In this document: positions 32,394-40,167 of the stretch, one piece after another | Position numbering within the stretch: the stretch's first letter is position 1 | Layout: each line of letters opens with the position of its first letter | NCBI GenBank assembly: GCA_963784175.1 | Contig: CAWAQJ010000010.1 | Coordinates: 1-64,000, forward strand | Origin: JAIBJN01 sp963784175 | Lineage (GTDB): Bacteria > Actinomycetota > Thermoleophilia > Gaiellales > Gaiellaceae | DNA: 64,000 nucleotides | Direction of reading: 5' to 3' | The notes under the pieces: model-generated | The model's database searches: none | Told to the model about the DNA's origin: nothing | Seen by the model: only the letters and a program-made list of their open reading frames with translations | Translations under genes and position numbers: made by a program

Positions 32394-32413
32394 GCTAACC
32401 GGACGCTAACCGG
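32394..32413 (+). repeat. 11-bp-period tandem direct repeat (operator-like)
   Basis: GCTAACCGG occurs at 32394-32402 and again at 32405-32413, offset 11 bp, so both lie on the same face of the helix. It lies in the divergent intergenic region between the acyltransferase (start 32338) and the small protein at 32471. Direct repeats with 11-bp period are typical of PhoB/PhoP-type response regulator sites. Confidence 0.4.
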
Positions 32414-32470
32414 CGAGCAGAGCCGCAACTCGCTCCGACGGTCGCATCGGCTGTCTGGGAAACTGGGGGC

Positions 32471-32767
32471 ATGGCTGACGAGTACGAACGGCGCAACGTG
32501 GCTGATGAACGTGAGCGGCGCGACGAGCCCGTCGAGGGCGCTCCTCGCGGCGGCGACCCCGAGGTCCACCTGCACACCGAGCTCGGGGAAGAGGCGAAGC
32601 GTCTCGCCACCCACCCGCGCGAGGAGGCCCACCGCTTAAGCGAGGAGCTCAAGGCGGGCGAAGTCGAGACTACGCCGCTCATCGCGCTCACGGGTCTCGG
32701 CATCGCGCTGGGCCTCGTCATCGCGCTCGTCATCGCGCTCGTTGTCGTTTTCGCCTATCTCATCTGA
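32471..32767 (+). CDS. Small tail-anchored protein
   Basis: 98 residues: a very charged N-terminal part (YERRNVADERERRDEPVEG; HLHTELGEEAKR) followed by a single C-terminal helix (LIALTGLGIALGLVIALVIA, then LVVVFAYLI). This is the arrangement of a C-tail-anchored protein. No family is recognised. ATG at 32471 is preceded by GGGGGC, a weak Shine-Dalgarno. The direct repeat at 32394-32413 lies upstream and might regulate it. Confidence 0.65.
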   Translation: MADEYERRNVADERERRDEPVEGAPRGGDPEVHLHTELGEEAKRLATHPREEAHRLSEELKAGEVETTPLIALTGLGIALGLVIALVIALVVVFAYLI

Positions 32768-32879
32768 CGGTCACTGAGACACTCGGAGGCTTCGTCTCCG
32801 TAGCTCTGGCGTCAGACGCAGACGGTCAGGTGTTGCCACCGTCAGCCGACCACGAGCCCTCTCATCGCTCCGATAGCAA

Positions 32880-32972
32880 TCAGCGACCCACAAGAGGCAG
32901 CTTGCGCCGAGCGACACGCTTGGTGACCTTCCAGGCCACCCAGCCGAAGAGCGCATACCGCCACTTGTTCAT
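32880..32972 (-). CDS. 30-residue basic Trp-rich small protein
   Basis: ATG 32972 to TGA 32880. Starts MNKWRYALFGWVAWKVTKRV and ends LPLVGR. Hydrophobic-aromatic N-terminal half (three Trp) followed by a basic patch (KVTKRVARRK) looks like a membrane-associated microprotein, a pattern common in actinobacterial genomes. GGGGAA lies about 12 nt upstream. The rest of the 32768-33104 interval shows nothing else coding. Confidence 0.5.
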   Translation of the reverse strand: MNKWRYALFGWVAWKVTKRVARRKLPLVGR

Positions 32973-33078
32973 GCGCGAGAAGGTTCCCCAATCGCCCTGA
33001 CAGAAAACGTCACCGGCGGGCGCTGAGTGAAACAGCGGGAGCTTGACAGCACCCGCTCGAGCCGCCCGTCACCGGCCG

Positions 33079-33090
33079 TCACGGCCGTGA
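33079..33090. promoter_or_regulatory. Perfect palindrome next to the redoxin -10
   Basis: TCACGGCCGTGA is a 12-bp perfect inverted repeat ending immediately before TAGAAC (33091-33096), the likely -10 of the redoxin gene. Its position between -35 and -10 suits a repressor operator. No regulator is assigned. Confidence 0.4.
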
Positions 33091-33104
33091 TAGAACCTTG
33101 CGCC

Positions 33105-33623
33105 ATGGCAGCGCTGAAGCTCGGAGACCCCGCGCCCGGGTTCTCGCTGCTCGGCACGGACGGCGGCACGTACAGCCTGGCGGACTACAAGGGGCAGCCG
33201 GTCGCCGTCGTCTTCTCGTGCTGTCACTGCCCGTACGTCATCGCGTGGGAGGACCGTCTGAACGCCGTCGCGCGCGACTATGCGGGACGCGCGGCGCTCG
33301 TCGCGGTCAACCCGAACGCCGGCTATCTCGGCGACGGGCCGGAGGACATGCGGCAGCGAGCCGAGGAGAAGGGCTTCGTCTTCCCCTTCCTCTACGACGA
33401 GACGCAGGAGACGGCGACCACGTACGGCGCGGCCCGCACGCCCGAGGTCTTCGTCTTCGACGCCGACCACCGGCTCGTCTACCACGGCGCTCCCGACTCG
33501 GACCACACCGATCCGAACGGCGCCGATCCGTATCTGCGCCCGGCCCTGGACGCGGCGCTCGCGGGATCAGCTCCCGCCGTGCAGGAGACCCCACCGGTCG
33601 GCTGCACGGTCAAGTGGCGCTGA
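33105..33623 (+). CDS. Thioredoxin-fold redoxin (AhpC/TSA-like)
   Basis: 172 residues. LGDPAPGFSLLGTDGGTYSL is the classic redoxin N-terminus. The active site CCHCPYV contains a CxxC-like arrangement (CHC) and not the peroxiredoxin PxxxTxxC motif; RTPEVFVFD carries the cis-proline. It ends with PPVGCTVKWR, typical for the group of bacterial redoxins with a C-terminal GC(S/T)IKW motif. Probably a cytoplasmic disulfide/thiol protein of unproven substrate. ATG at 33105, apparently leaderless with TAGAAC 8 nt upstream and a palindrome just before it. Overlaps the CCA-like gene by 14 nt at the convergent 3' ends. Confidence 0.85.
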   Translation: MAALKLGDPAPGFSLLGTDGGTYSLADYKGQPVAVVFSCCHCPYVIAWEDRLNAVARDYAGRAALVAVNPNAGYLGDGPEDMRQRAEEKGFVFPFLYDETQETATTYGAARTPEVFVFDADHRLVYHGAPDSDHTDPNGADPYLRPALDAALAGSAPAVQETPPVGCTVKWR

Positions 33624-34650
33624 GCTCGCGCGAGACGAGCTCGAGCGCCTCGTCCCTCGTCGCGATCGTGCCGACCGCGCGTTCCTCGGCGACGAGCTCG
33701 AGGAGGCGGCCGACCTCGGGGCCGGGGGCCACGCCGAGCCCGAGAACGTCCTCGCCGCGCAGGAGCGGCTCGGACGGCTCCGTAGCCCGCGCCGCACGCA
33801 CCGCGTCGTAGAGGTCGGTCGCGCCGAGGTAGGCCAGAGCCGTGAGCGACCACGGCTCCGTCCGCCTGCGGAAGCGGTGGACTGCGCGCGCGGAGCCGTC
33901 GGGCGGCCGCTCGGCGGCCAGGAGCGTCCGGGCAAGACGTCGGAGCTCGTTGGAGATCGGAAGCTCGAGGAGCCGCTCGCCGAAGACGACGACGAGGACG
34001 AACCCCGGCGTGTCGACGAGGTCGACCCGGTCGAGGCCGTCGAGCTCGCCGCCGAGCGGAGCGAGGAGGCCCAGGTCACCGGCCCGGCGCAGCCCTTCGG
34101 GGGACATGCGCTCGAGCTCGCCGAGGATCCGCTCTCCGGCAGGCTCGCCGGTCTGGGCAGCGGACTCGCGCACGAGCTTCTCCGTCTCCTCGTCCAGCCG
34201 GAAGCCGAGCTCGTCCTCGAGCCGGACGGCCCGTAGGAGCCGCAGCGGATCGTCGTCGAAGACCGCCGGCGAGACCGCACGGAGCCGCCCGGCGGCGAGA
34301 TCCGCCTCTCCACCCAGCGGGTCGACGAGATCGCCGCCCTCGAGCGGCCGAGCCATTGCGTTGACCGTGAAGTCCCGCGTGGCGAGGTCGTCCTCGATCG
34401 TCTCGCCGTGGAGCGGCGTGAAGTCGACCGTGCTCCCGCTTCGGAAGGCGACGCGCCAGGCCCCGTGCCGCTCCGAGAGCGGAAAGACCGCGCCGCCCGC
34501 CAGCCGCGCGTAGAGGCGCGCGGCCAGCTCGGGATCGGCGCAGGCGACGTCGACGTCCACGATCTCGCGCCCGAGGAGCTCGTCGCGCAGCGCGCCGCCG
34601 ACGACCCACGCCGGCTCGGCGCCGACCGCCTGGCGGATGCGGTCATCCAT
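33610..34650 (-). CDS. CCA tRNA nucleotidyltransferase / poly(A) polymerase-like protein
   Basis: 346 residues. The nucleotidyltransferase head is intact: VVGGALRDELLG and the DVDVACADPE carboxylates near residues 30-45, then DFTVNAMA and DPLRLLRAVRL, the RNA-binding/CCA motif. The C-terminal part lacks a recognisable HD phosphohydrolase domain and the protein is shorter than most CCA enzymes (about 400-480). Whether it completes tRNA 3' ends or is a poly(A) polymerase cannot be told. ATG at 34650 overlaps the alr stop by 8 nt, implying coupled translation. Confidence 0.83.
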   Translation of the reverse strand: MDDRIRQAVGAEPAWVVGGALRDELLGREIVDVDVACADPELAARLYARLAGGAVFPLSERHGAWRVAFRSGSTVDFTPLHGETIEDDLATRDFTVNAMARPLEGGDLVDPLGGEADLAAGRLRAVSPAVFDDDPLRLLRAVRLEDELGFRLDEETEKLVRESAAQTGEPAGERILGELERMSPEGLRRAGDLGLLAPLGGELDGLDRVDLVDTPGFVLVVVFGERLLELPISNELRRLARTLLAAERPPDGSARAVHRFRRRTEPWSLTALAYLGATDLYDAVRAARATEPSEPLLRGEDVLGLGVAPGPEVGRLLELVAEERAVGTIATRDEALELVSRELSAT

Positions 34651-35671
34651 CGACGACCCTCCGCACCGCCCGCCTCGGGTCACGCGCGATGCCGCAGGTG
34701 ATCTCGTAGTTGATCGTGCCGAGGACGCGCGCGTGCTCCTCGGCACGGACACCGTCGCCGATCAGCGTCACGGGCGTCCCGGCCGGCTCGTCCCCGAGCT
34801 CGACGGCGAACGAGTCCATCGAGATCGTCCCGACCACCCGGCGCCGTACTTCCCCGACGAGCACCTCCGTGCCGGTGAGCCCGCGCCGGAACCCGTCGGC
34901 GTAGCCGACCGGGACGATGCCGATACGCGTAGGCGCGTCGGCGACGAACCGCCGCCCGTACCCCGTGCTTTCACCGGGTGCGAGGTCCCGCGTGAGGGCG
35001 ACCTGGCTCCGCCACGAGAGCACAGGCTCGAGCCCGTGGCTCGCCGGGTCGTCGCCGAAGGGCGAGAGGCCGTAGATCGCGATGCCGCAGCGCACGGCAT
35101 CGAGCCGGGCATCGGCGAAGCGGAGAGTGCCTGCGCTGTTGGCGAGGTGCGCCGGGACACCTGGAAAGGCGCGCCTGACCTCCTCGAACCGTGCGATCTG
35201 CGCCCGCGCGAACGACTCGTCTTCCTCGTCTGCAGTCGCGAGATGACCCATGAGACCCACGAGCCGCTCGCGCGGCAGCGTGAGTGCGTCGTCGAAGCTC
35301 ATCCCCCAGCGGCCCATCCCGGTGTCGACCTTGAAGTGAACCTCAAGCCCCTCGGGCACGCTGGGCTCGGACAGGGCGACCTGAAGCCGCGCCTCGCGGG
35401 CCCGCCCCTCCTCCCCGGTATCGAGCGGGCTCATGACGAGGACGCGCGCGTCCGGAAAGGCCGCACGGAGCTCCTCGCCCTCGGCGACGGTGGCCACGCA
35501 GAGTCCAGCCGCGCCCCCGGCGAGGGCCGCGCGCGCGGCGTCGACGGCGCCGTGGCCGTACGCGTCCGCCTTGACGACCGCCCACACCTCCGCGGGCGCT
35601 GCCGCCGCCCGCAGGCGTTCGACGTTGCGGCGCAGCGCGCCGAGGTCGATCGTGATCTCGGATCGCGGCAT
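34643..35671 (-). CDS. alr: Alanine racemase
   Basis: 342 residues, supplying D-alanine for peptidoglycan. The PLP lysine is in WAVVKADAYGHGA (about residue 34); the PVGYADGFRRGL segment and the ISMDSFAVEL C-terminal barrel motif are present. Length is slightly below the usual ~370. ATG at 35671 lies 11 nt after the nnrD stop. With acpS and nnrD upstream it recreates the conserved actinobacterial order acpS-nnrD-alr. Confidence 0.93.
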   Translation of the reverse strand: MPRSEITIDLGALRRNVERLRAAAAPAEVWAVVKADAYGHGAVDAARAALAGGAAGLCVATVAEGEELRAAFPDARVLVMSPLDTGEEGRAREARLQVALSEPSVPEGLEVHFKVDTGMGRWGMSFDDALTLPRERLVGLMGHLATADEEDESFARAQIARFEEVRRAFPGVPAHLANSAGTLRFADARLDAVRCGIAIYGLSPFGDDPASHGLEPVLSWRSQVALTRDLAPGESTGYGRRFVADAPTRIGIVPVGYADGFRRGLTGTEVLVGEVRRRVVGTISMDSFAVELGDEPAGTPVTLIGDGVRAEEHARVLGTINYEITCGIARDPRRAVRRVVDG

Positions 35672-35682
35672 CGGGTCTCCGC

Positions 35683-37161
35683 TCACCCGGAGAGCGCGGG
35701 AGAGAGCGCTTCGACGACGTCGCGCGCGATCATCCCCGCCTCGCCGTGGCGGTCGGCCGCCAGGTGCGAGGCCACCCCGCAGGCGGCCGCGGCGGCGACG
35801 GCCGCGCGGCTCGCCTCCATGCCCTTGGCCAGGAACGACGCGACGACCCCCGTGAGCACGTCGCCGCTCCCCGCCGTGGCGAGCCCGGCGTTCCCGAGGT
35901 CGGCGACGACAGGATCCCTGCCCGGTCCGGCGACGAGCGTGTCGACGCCCTTGAGGAGCACGACGGCGCCCGCGTCGTCGGCGCCGGCCTGGACGGCGTC
36001 CAGCCGGTTCGCCGCCACCAACGAGGAGGGGCGCCCGAGCAGGCGGCCGAGCTCGCCGGCGTGCGGCGTCAGGACCGTGGGCGCCTCGCGGGCGAACACC
36101 CAGTCGAGGTGGCCCGCGACCGCCCAGAGACCGTCGGCGTCGAGCACGATCGGCTTCTCCAGCCGATCGAGGAGAAAGCCGACGAGCGCCCGTGCCCCTT
36201 CCGTCCTGCCGAGACCCGGGCCGAGCGCGACCGCGCCCGCGCGCTCGGCCGCCGCCAGGATCTCGTCCGCGGCCTCCGGCGTCATCGTCCCACCCTCGTC
36301 CGGGCACGGCCTGGTCATCACCTCGACCAGCCGCTGCTCGAAGACGAGGTTCAGCGACGCGGGCACGCAGGCTGTGACGATCCCCGCACCCGCGCGAAGC
36401 GCGGCCTCGGAGGTGAGCGAGGGCGCGCCGGTCAGGCCGAGCGACCCGCCCACCACGAGCACCGAGCCCGCCGAGTACTTGTTGTCGCGCTCCGTGCGGC
36501 GCGGCACCAGGCCGAGAACCTCCCGGTTGGCGCGGCGCACGCGCGTCGGTCCCGGCGCCAGGCCGATGTCCGCCAGGACGATCTCGCCCGCGTGAAACCG
36601 GCCGGGCGCGACGACGTGCCCGACCTTGGGCGCGTGGAACGTGACCGTCACGCTCGCCTGCACGGCCGCGCCCTCGACCTTGCCCGTCGAGGCATCGACG
36701 CCCGACGGGAGATCGACGGCGACGATCGGCACGCCGGCCGCGTTCACCTCGGCAATCGCCCGCATGGCGTCGGGCCGCGGCTTCCCGCGGAAGCCGGTGC
36801 CGAAGAGCGCATCGACGACGACGTCGGCGGGCGTCTGCTCGTCGACGAAGGCGACACCGGCGTCCCGGGCCCGCCCGAGCATGACCGCCGAGTCGCCCAC
36901 GATCTTCTCCTCGGAGCCGACCACGCGCACGACGGCTCGCTTGCCCGCGCGCGCGAGCTCGGCCGCGACCAGGAGCCCGTCGCCGCCGTTCGCCCCGGTG
37001 CCGCAGCACACGGCCACGCGCTCGGCTTCGGGAAAGCGCGTGACGACCTCCTGCGCAACGGCCGTCCCTGCGCGCTCCATCAGCTCGACGGTCGCTCCGG
37101 CGTACGCCCCCTCGGCTGCACGCATCTCCTCGGCCGTGTAGAGAGGCTCGGTCCAGCTCAT
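35683..37161 (-). CDS. nnr: Bifunctional NAD(P)H-hydrate repair enzyme
   Basis: 492 residues. The N-terminal YjeF_N half is the NAD(P)HX epimerase (CCGTGANGGDGLLVAAELA, VVDALFGTGFRG, VAVDLPSGVDASTG); the C-terminal ribokinase-like half is the ADP/ATP-dependent dehydratase (SVLVVGGSLGLTGAPSL, VLDADGLWA, NAGLATAGSGDVLTGVVAS with the catalytic Asp). Together they restore hydrated nicotinamide cofactors. ATG at 37161 overlaps the acpS stop by ATGA. Confidence 0.95.
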   Translation of the reverse strand: MSWTEPLYTAEEMRAAEGAYAGATVELMERAGTAVAQEVVTRFPEAERVAVCCGTGANGGDGLLVAAELARAGKRAVVRVVGSEEKIVGDSAVMLGRARDAGVAFVDEQTPADVVVDALFGTGFRGKPRPDAMRAIAEVNAAGVPIVAVDLPSGVDASTGKVEGAAVQASVTVTFHAPKVGHVVAPGRFHAGEIVLADIGLAPGPTRVRRANREVLGLVPRRTERDNKYSAGSVLVVGGSLGLTGAPSLTSEAALRAGAGIVTACVPASLNLVFEQRLVEVMTRPCPDEGGTMTPEAADEILAAAERAGAVALGPGLGRTEGARALVGFLLDRLEKPIVLDADGLWAVAGHLDWVFAREAPTVLTPHAGELGRLLGRPSSLVAANRLDAVQAGADDAGAVVLLKGVDTLVAGPGRDPVVADLGNAGLATAGSGDVLTGVVASFLAKGMEASRAAVAAAAACGVASHLAADRHGEAGMIARDVVEALSPALSG

Positions 37162-37526
37162 TCCGGAACGACGGCGACGCAGACGGCCGCGGCGATGCCC
37201 TTCGAGTGCGTCATCGACAGGTCGAGCGAGCCGGCGCCCAGCCGCCGCGCACGGTCCTCGACGCGGCCGGACAGCCGCACCGACGGCTTCGGCCGGCCGG
37301 CGATCTCTACGTCCTTCCACGCGAAGGCGCGCGCGACCCCGAAGCCGAGGGCCTTGCCCACTGCCTCCTTGCCGGCGAAGCGCGCGGCGTAGTGCTGGGC
37401 AGGGTTGGCGCGCGAGTCGCAATACGCGCGCTCGGCCTCGGTGAAACACCGCTCCCGGAAGCTGGGGTAGCGCTCGAGGGTGGCCCGGACCCGGTCGATC
37501 TCGATGACGTCGAGCCCGACCTTCAC
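37158..37526 (-). CDS. acpS: Holo-[acyl-carrier-protein] synthase
   Basis: 122 residues, right for AcpS. Mg2+ ligand Asp in VGLDVIEIDRV and Glu in FAGKEAVGKALG are present. It transfers 4'-phosphopantetheine from CoA to apo-ACP. GTG at 37526 overlaps the HAD stop by GTGA, and its own stop overlaps nnr by ATGA, so HAD-acpS-nnr-alr-cca is a tightly coupled operon. Confidence 0.94.
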   Translation of the reverse strand: MKVGLDVIEIDRVRATLERYPSFRERCFTEAERAYCDSRANPAQHYAARFAGKEAVGKALGFGVARAFAWKDVEIAGRPKPSVRLSGRVEDRARRLGAGSLDLSMTHSKGIAAAVCVAVVPE

Positions 37527-38305
37527 GCCGCCCCTTCCCGCAGGTACGCGGGGACGTCGGCGATCGACTCGACCACGCCGTCCGGCTGCGGCTCGGCGGC
37601 GGCCAGCGTCTCCTCCCGAAACTTGCCGGTGCGGACGAGGACGCCGCGGAGGCCGGCCGCCTTGGCGCCGCCCACGTCGGCCTCGACGTCGTCCCCGACC
37701 ATGACGGCCTCGCCGGGAGAGGCGCCGAGCTCGGCGAGCGCGGCGTCGAAGTAGGCACGGCTCGGCTTGCCCACGACCTCGGCCTCGACGCCGGCCGCAT
37801 ACTCGAGCCCGGCGACGAAGGCGCCCGAGTCGAGCATCGGGCCCCGCGAGGTCTGCCACCAGCGGTTCCGGTGCAGGCAGACGAGCCGCGCTCCCGCCTC
37901 GAGCTCGGCGAAGGCCCGGTTCAGGTTCTCGTACGCGAAGACGCGTCCCGACTCCTCGCTCTCGTCGGCGCCGCCGAGGAGGACCACGTCCGCGTCGCGG
38001 TCGACGAGCTCGACCCGCTCGGCGAGATCGTCCTTGACGGCGTCCATCGTCAACGCGAGGACACGCTGGCCCGCGAGTGCCCCGGCGGCAGCGATCGGCG
38101 TCGTGGCGAGCTCGTCGTCGTCCAGCTCGATGCCGAGCCCGCGGAGGTCGTCGGCGAGCCGCTTTCGCGCCCTCGTGGTGTTGTTCGTGACGAAGCGGAG
38201 ACGGTGTCCGTCGTCCCGCAGCCGGCGCACGGCCTCCGCGCCGCCCGGCACGGCTTCGCCCGACACGTGCAGGACCCCGTCGATGTCGAGCAGAATCGCT
38301 GCCAT
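37523..38305 (-). CDS. HAD-IIA family phosphatase (NagD/PGP-like)
   Basis: 260 residues. LLDIDGVLHVSGEAVPGGAE is HAD motif I with the nucleophile and acid/base Asp, FVTNNTTR motif II, GKPSRAYFDAAL the motif III lysine, and VMVGDDVEADVGGAKAAGL motif IV. These are the residues of the HAD subfamily IIA (4-nitrophenylphosphatase/phosphoglycolate-type). ATG at 38305 has TAGACT 8 nt upstream (leaderless); the ATG of arfB lies in the same CATG on the other strand. Confidence 0.9.
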   Translation of the reverse strand: MAAILLDIDGVLHVSGEAVPGGAEAVRRLRDDGHRLRFVTNNTTRARKRLADDLRGLGIELDDDELATTPIAAAGALAGQRVLALTMDAVKDDLAERVELVDRDADVVLLGGADESEESGRVFAYENLNRAFAELEAGARLVCLHRNRWWQTSRGPMLDSGAFVAGLEYAAGVEAEVVGKPSRAYFDAALAELGASPGEAVMVGDDVEADVGGAKAAGLRGVLVRTGKFREETLAAAEPQPDGVVESIADVPAYLREGAA

Positions 38306-38717
38306 GCGCCCCGAGTCTATTCGCGTGCGCCGCGGCCTTGCGATCCCGCTGGGGGAGATCGAGCTGCGCACGTCGCGCTCGAGCGGGCCGGGCGGCCAGC
38401 ACGCCCAGAAGACCGAAACGCGGGTCGAGGCGCTGTTCGACGTCGAGGCCTCCGCCACGCTCGGCGAGACCCAGAAGCGCCGGCTCCTCGACCGCGTCGG
38501 GCCCGTCGTCAGGGCGGTGGCGCAGGACGAGCGCAGCCAGTGGCGGAACCGCGAGCTGGCGCTCGAGCGGCTGGCTACCGCGATCCGCGAAGGGCTCCAT
38601 GTCGAACGGCCCCGGCGACCCACGGCGCCGACGCGCGCATCGAAGGAGCGACGGCTCGGCGAGAAGCGGCTCAGAGGGAAAACGAAACGGCTTCGCAAGC
38701 CGCCCGAAGACGACTGA
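38304..38717 (+). CDS. arfB: Peptidyl-tRNA hydrolase ArfB-like ribosome rescue factor
   Basis: 137 residues. SSGPGGQHAQKTETRVEALF carries the catalytic GGQ and the following basic/acidic block of ArfB/YaeJ. The C-terminal extension is strongly basic (KERRLGEKRLRGKTKRLR), the tail that occupies the empty mRNA channel. This indicates stop-codon-independent release of stalled ribosomes. ATG at 38304 overlaps the divergent HAD start by the shared CATG; GTG at 38325 is an alternative start that lies past the overlapping promoter. Confidence 0.9.
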   Translation: MRPESIRVRRGLAIPLGEIELRTSRSSGPGGQHAQKTETRVEALFDVEASATLGETQKRRLLDRVGPVVRAVAQDERSQWRNRELALERLATAIREGLHVERPRRPTAPTRASKERRLGEKRLRGKTKRLRKPPEDD

Positions 38718-38723
38718 TCCCAG

Positions 38724-38752
38724 TTGTCAGACAAACAGATCATGTCTACGAT
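38724..38752 (+). promoter_or_regulatory. Promoter of membrane-protein paralogue A
   Basis: -35 TTGTCA (38724-38729), 17-bp spacer, -10 TACGAT (38747-38752), then 9 nt to ATG 38762. The -35 and spacer match the promoter of paralogue C at 42615-42643. Confidence 0.7.
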
Positions 38753-38761
38753 TGCGCAGCA

Positions 38762-39337
38762 ATGAGGCGCCATCGCCTCGTAGTTCCATTCGTTCTGGCC
38801 CTGTCCGGATTCGGTTGGGCAGGCGCCCACGCGGTCGCGCATCGCGCCGTGATGACGGACGACGCCATGGCACCGACCGGCGTCGGCGCGTATCTCAGCT
38901 ACCTCCCGACCTCCCTCGTGCTCTGCCTGGCGCTTGCGCTGCCTCTCGCGGCCGGCGCGGCCGTCGGCGGGCGCTGGCGTGGGACGTCGGTCCGGTCGCT
39001 CTGGCTCTTCGGCCTCGTTCCGATCTTCGGCTTCGTCGGCCACAGCGCCGAGTCGTTCGTCGTAGGTGACGGAACGCTCGCGCAGCTCGGCGGCCTCGTT
39101 CCGGTCGTGGTCGTCGGCCTACTCGTTCAGATTCCCTTCGCGCTGGTCGCGGTCGGGCTCGCCCGCAGGATCCTCTGGCTCGCAGAGGGTCTCGCGCGGG
39201 CGCTGGCAGGGCCCGTGACCGCCACCCGCATCCGCGAGCCCGAGCCGTACCGGCGGGCCCGCAGCAGCATCAGGCTGGCCTTCTGCCTCGATCTCTCGGC
39301 CAGCGAACGAGGCCCTCCCTCCCCCGCCGTCGCGTAG
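38762..39337 (+). CDS. Copper-locus membrane-protein paralogue A (unknown family)
   Basis: 191 residues, about four helices. N-terminus MRRHRLVVPFVLALSGFGWA, a His-containing loop (AHAVAHRAVMTDDAM), LCLALALPLAAGAAVGG, LWLFGLVPIFGFVGHSAESF, VQIPFALVAVGLARRILWLA, and the tail CLDLSASERGPPSPAVA. It aligns with paralogue C from the first residue and with B in the LWLF-VP block and the C-terminal R(A/G)PP. No database family is recognised by eye. ATG at 38762 is leaderless. It is followed by B, copCD, ycnI and C on the same strand. Confidence 0.75.
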   Translation: MRRHRLVVPFVLALSGFGWAGAHAVAHRAVMTDDAMAPTGVGAYLSYLPTSLVLCLALALPLAAGAAVGGRWRGTSVRSLWLFGLVPIFGFVGHSAESFVVGDGTLAQLGGLVPVVVVGLLVQIPFALVAVGLARRILWLAEGLARALAGPVTATRIREPEPYRRARSSIRLAFCLDLSASERGPPSPAVA

Positions 39338-39499
39338 ACGCGCAAACCGGGGATGCGCCTCCGGGCGTAGGTCCCACGGGAGGAGAGGGGGAAAACTGAT
39401 GCCTCGGGTCGCATCGACGGCCTGCGGGAAAAATCGACGGGGGAAGGGCAGCGCGGCCGCATGCCGCGGACGAGGCCCTGTCCACCTGGAGAGACGCCG

Positions 39500-40081
39500 A
39501 TGACGGCGGCCGGCAACCGGCTGGCGTGGCTGCTCTCGCTCGGTCTGGCGGCCGCCGGCGGCCTGGCCGCGCACGGCCTTGCCTACCGGATCGCCGAGCC
39601 GGACCCTGAGCGCCGCCACCGGCTGCTCGAGTCGACCGGGCACGGCTACTTCGACCCGACGCTGATCGGCTCGCTCTGCGTCGCGCTGACCGTCGTGGGC
39701 TTCGCCGGCTGCGTGCACGCCGGCATCCGGCGCGGCACGAGACCGCCGCTCTGGCTCTTCGCGCTCGTGCCGCCGGTCGGCTTCGCGCTCCAGGAGCACG
39801 CCGAGCGCATGCTCCACCACAACTCTTTCAGCGCAGGCACCGTCCTCGAGCCGACGTTCCTGGCCGGCCTGCTGCTCCAGCTGCCTTTCGCGATCGTCGC
39901 CCTGCTCATGGCGCGCGCGCTGCTCGTCGCTGCAGGCGCCCTCGCGCGCGAGCTCGGCACCCCACCACGCTTGCGGCTCGCTCCCGATGCGAGCCTCGCC
40001 GTTCCCATGGGCCACTGGGCCCCGACCGCGCCGACGCTCGTCGGCGCCGGAGGCCAGCGCGCCCCTCCCGCCTTCCACTAG
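39500..40081 (+). CDS. Copper-locus membrane-protein paralogue B (unknown family)
   Basis: 193 residues with about four helices. MTAAGNRLAWLLSLGLAAAG at the start, a His-bearing loop (AAHGLAYRIAEPDPERRHR), LWLFALVPPVGFALQEHAER followed by MLHHNSF, LLLQLPFAIVALLMARALLV, and the tail TLVGAGGQRAPPAFH. It shares the LWLF..VP..GF and QRAPP motifs with A and C. ATG at 39500 has TGGAGAGA upstream, so unlike A and C it is translated from an ordinary leader. Its stop overlaps the next possible start (TAGTG). Confidence 0.75.
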   Translation: MTAAGNRLAWLLSLGLAAAGGLAAHGLAYRIAEPDPERRHRLLESTGHGYFDPTLIGSLCVALTVVGFAGCVHAGIRRGTRPPLWLFALVPPVGFALQEHAERMLHHNSFSAGTVLEPTFLAGLLLQLPFAIVALLMARALLVAAGALARELGTPPRLRLAPDASLAVPMGHWAPTAPTLVGAGGQRAPPAFH

Positions 40082-40167
40082 TGGGATTCGTTTGGGCGGA
40101 TCGCGTGGGCTGCGATCCAGAGCCAGGGAAGGAGGAGAGGAAGATCCGTCACGAGCACGCAATCAAC

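Noticed and set aside
32771..32956. 61-codon minus-strand frame in the gap before the redoxin
   Set aside because: No conserved pattern or start signal; overlaps the better-supported 30-residue ORF in another frame.
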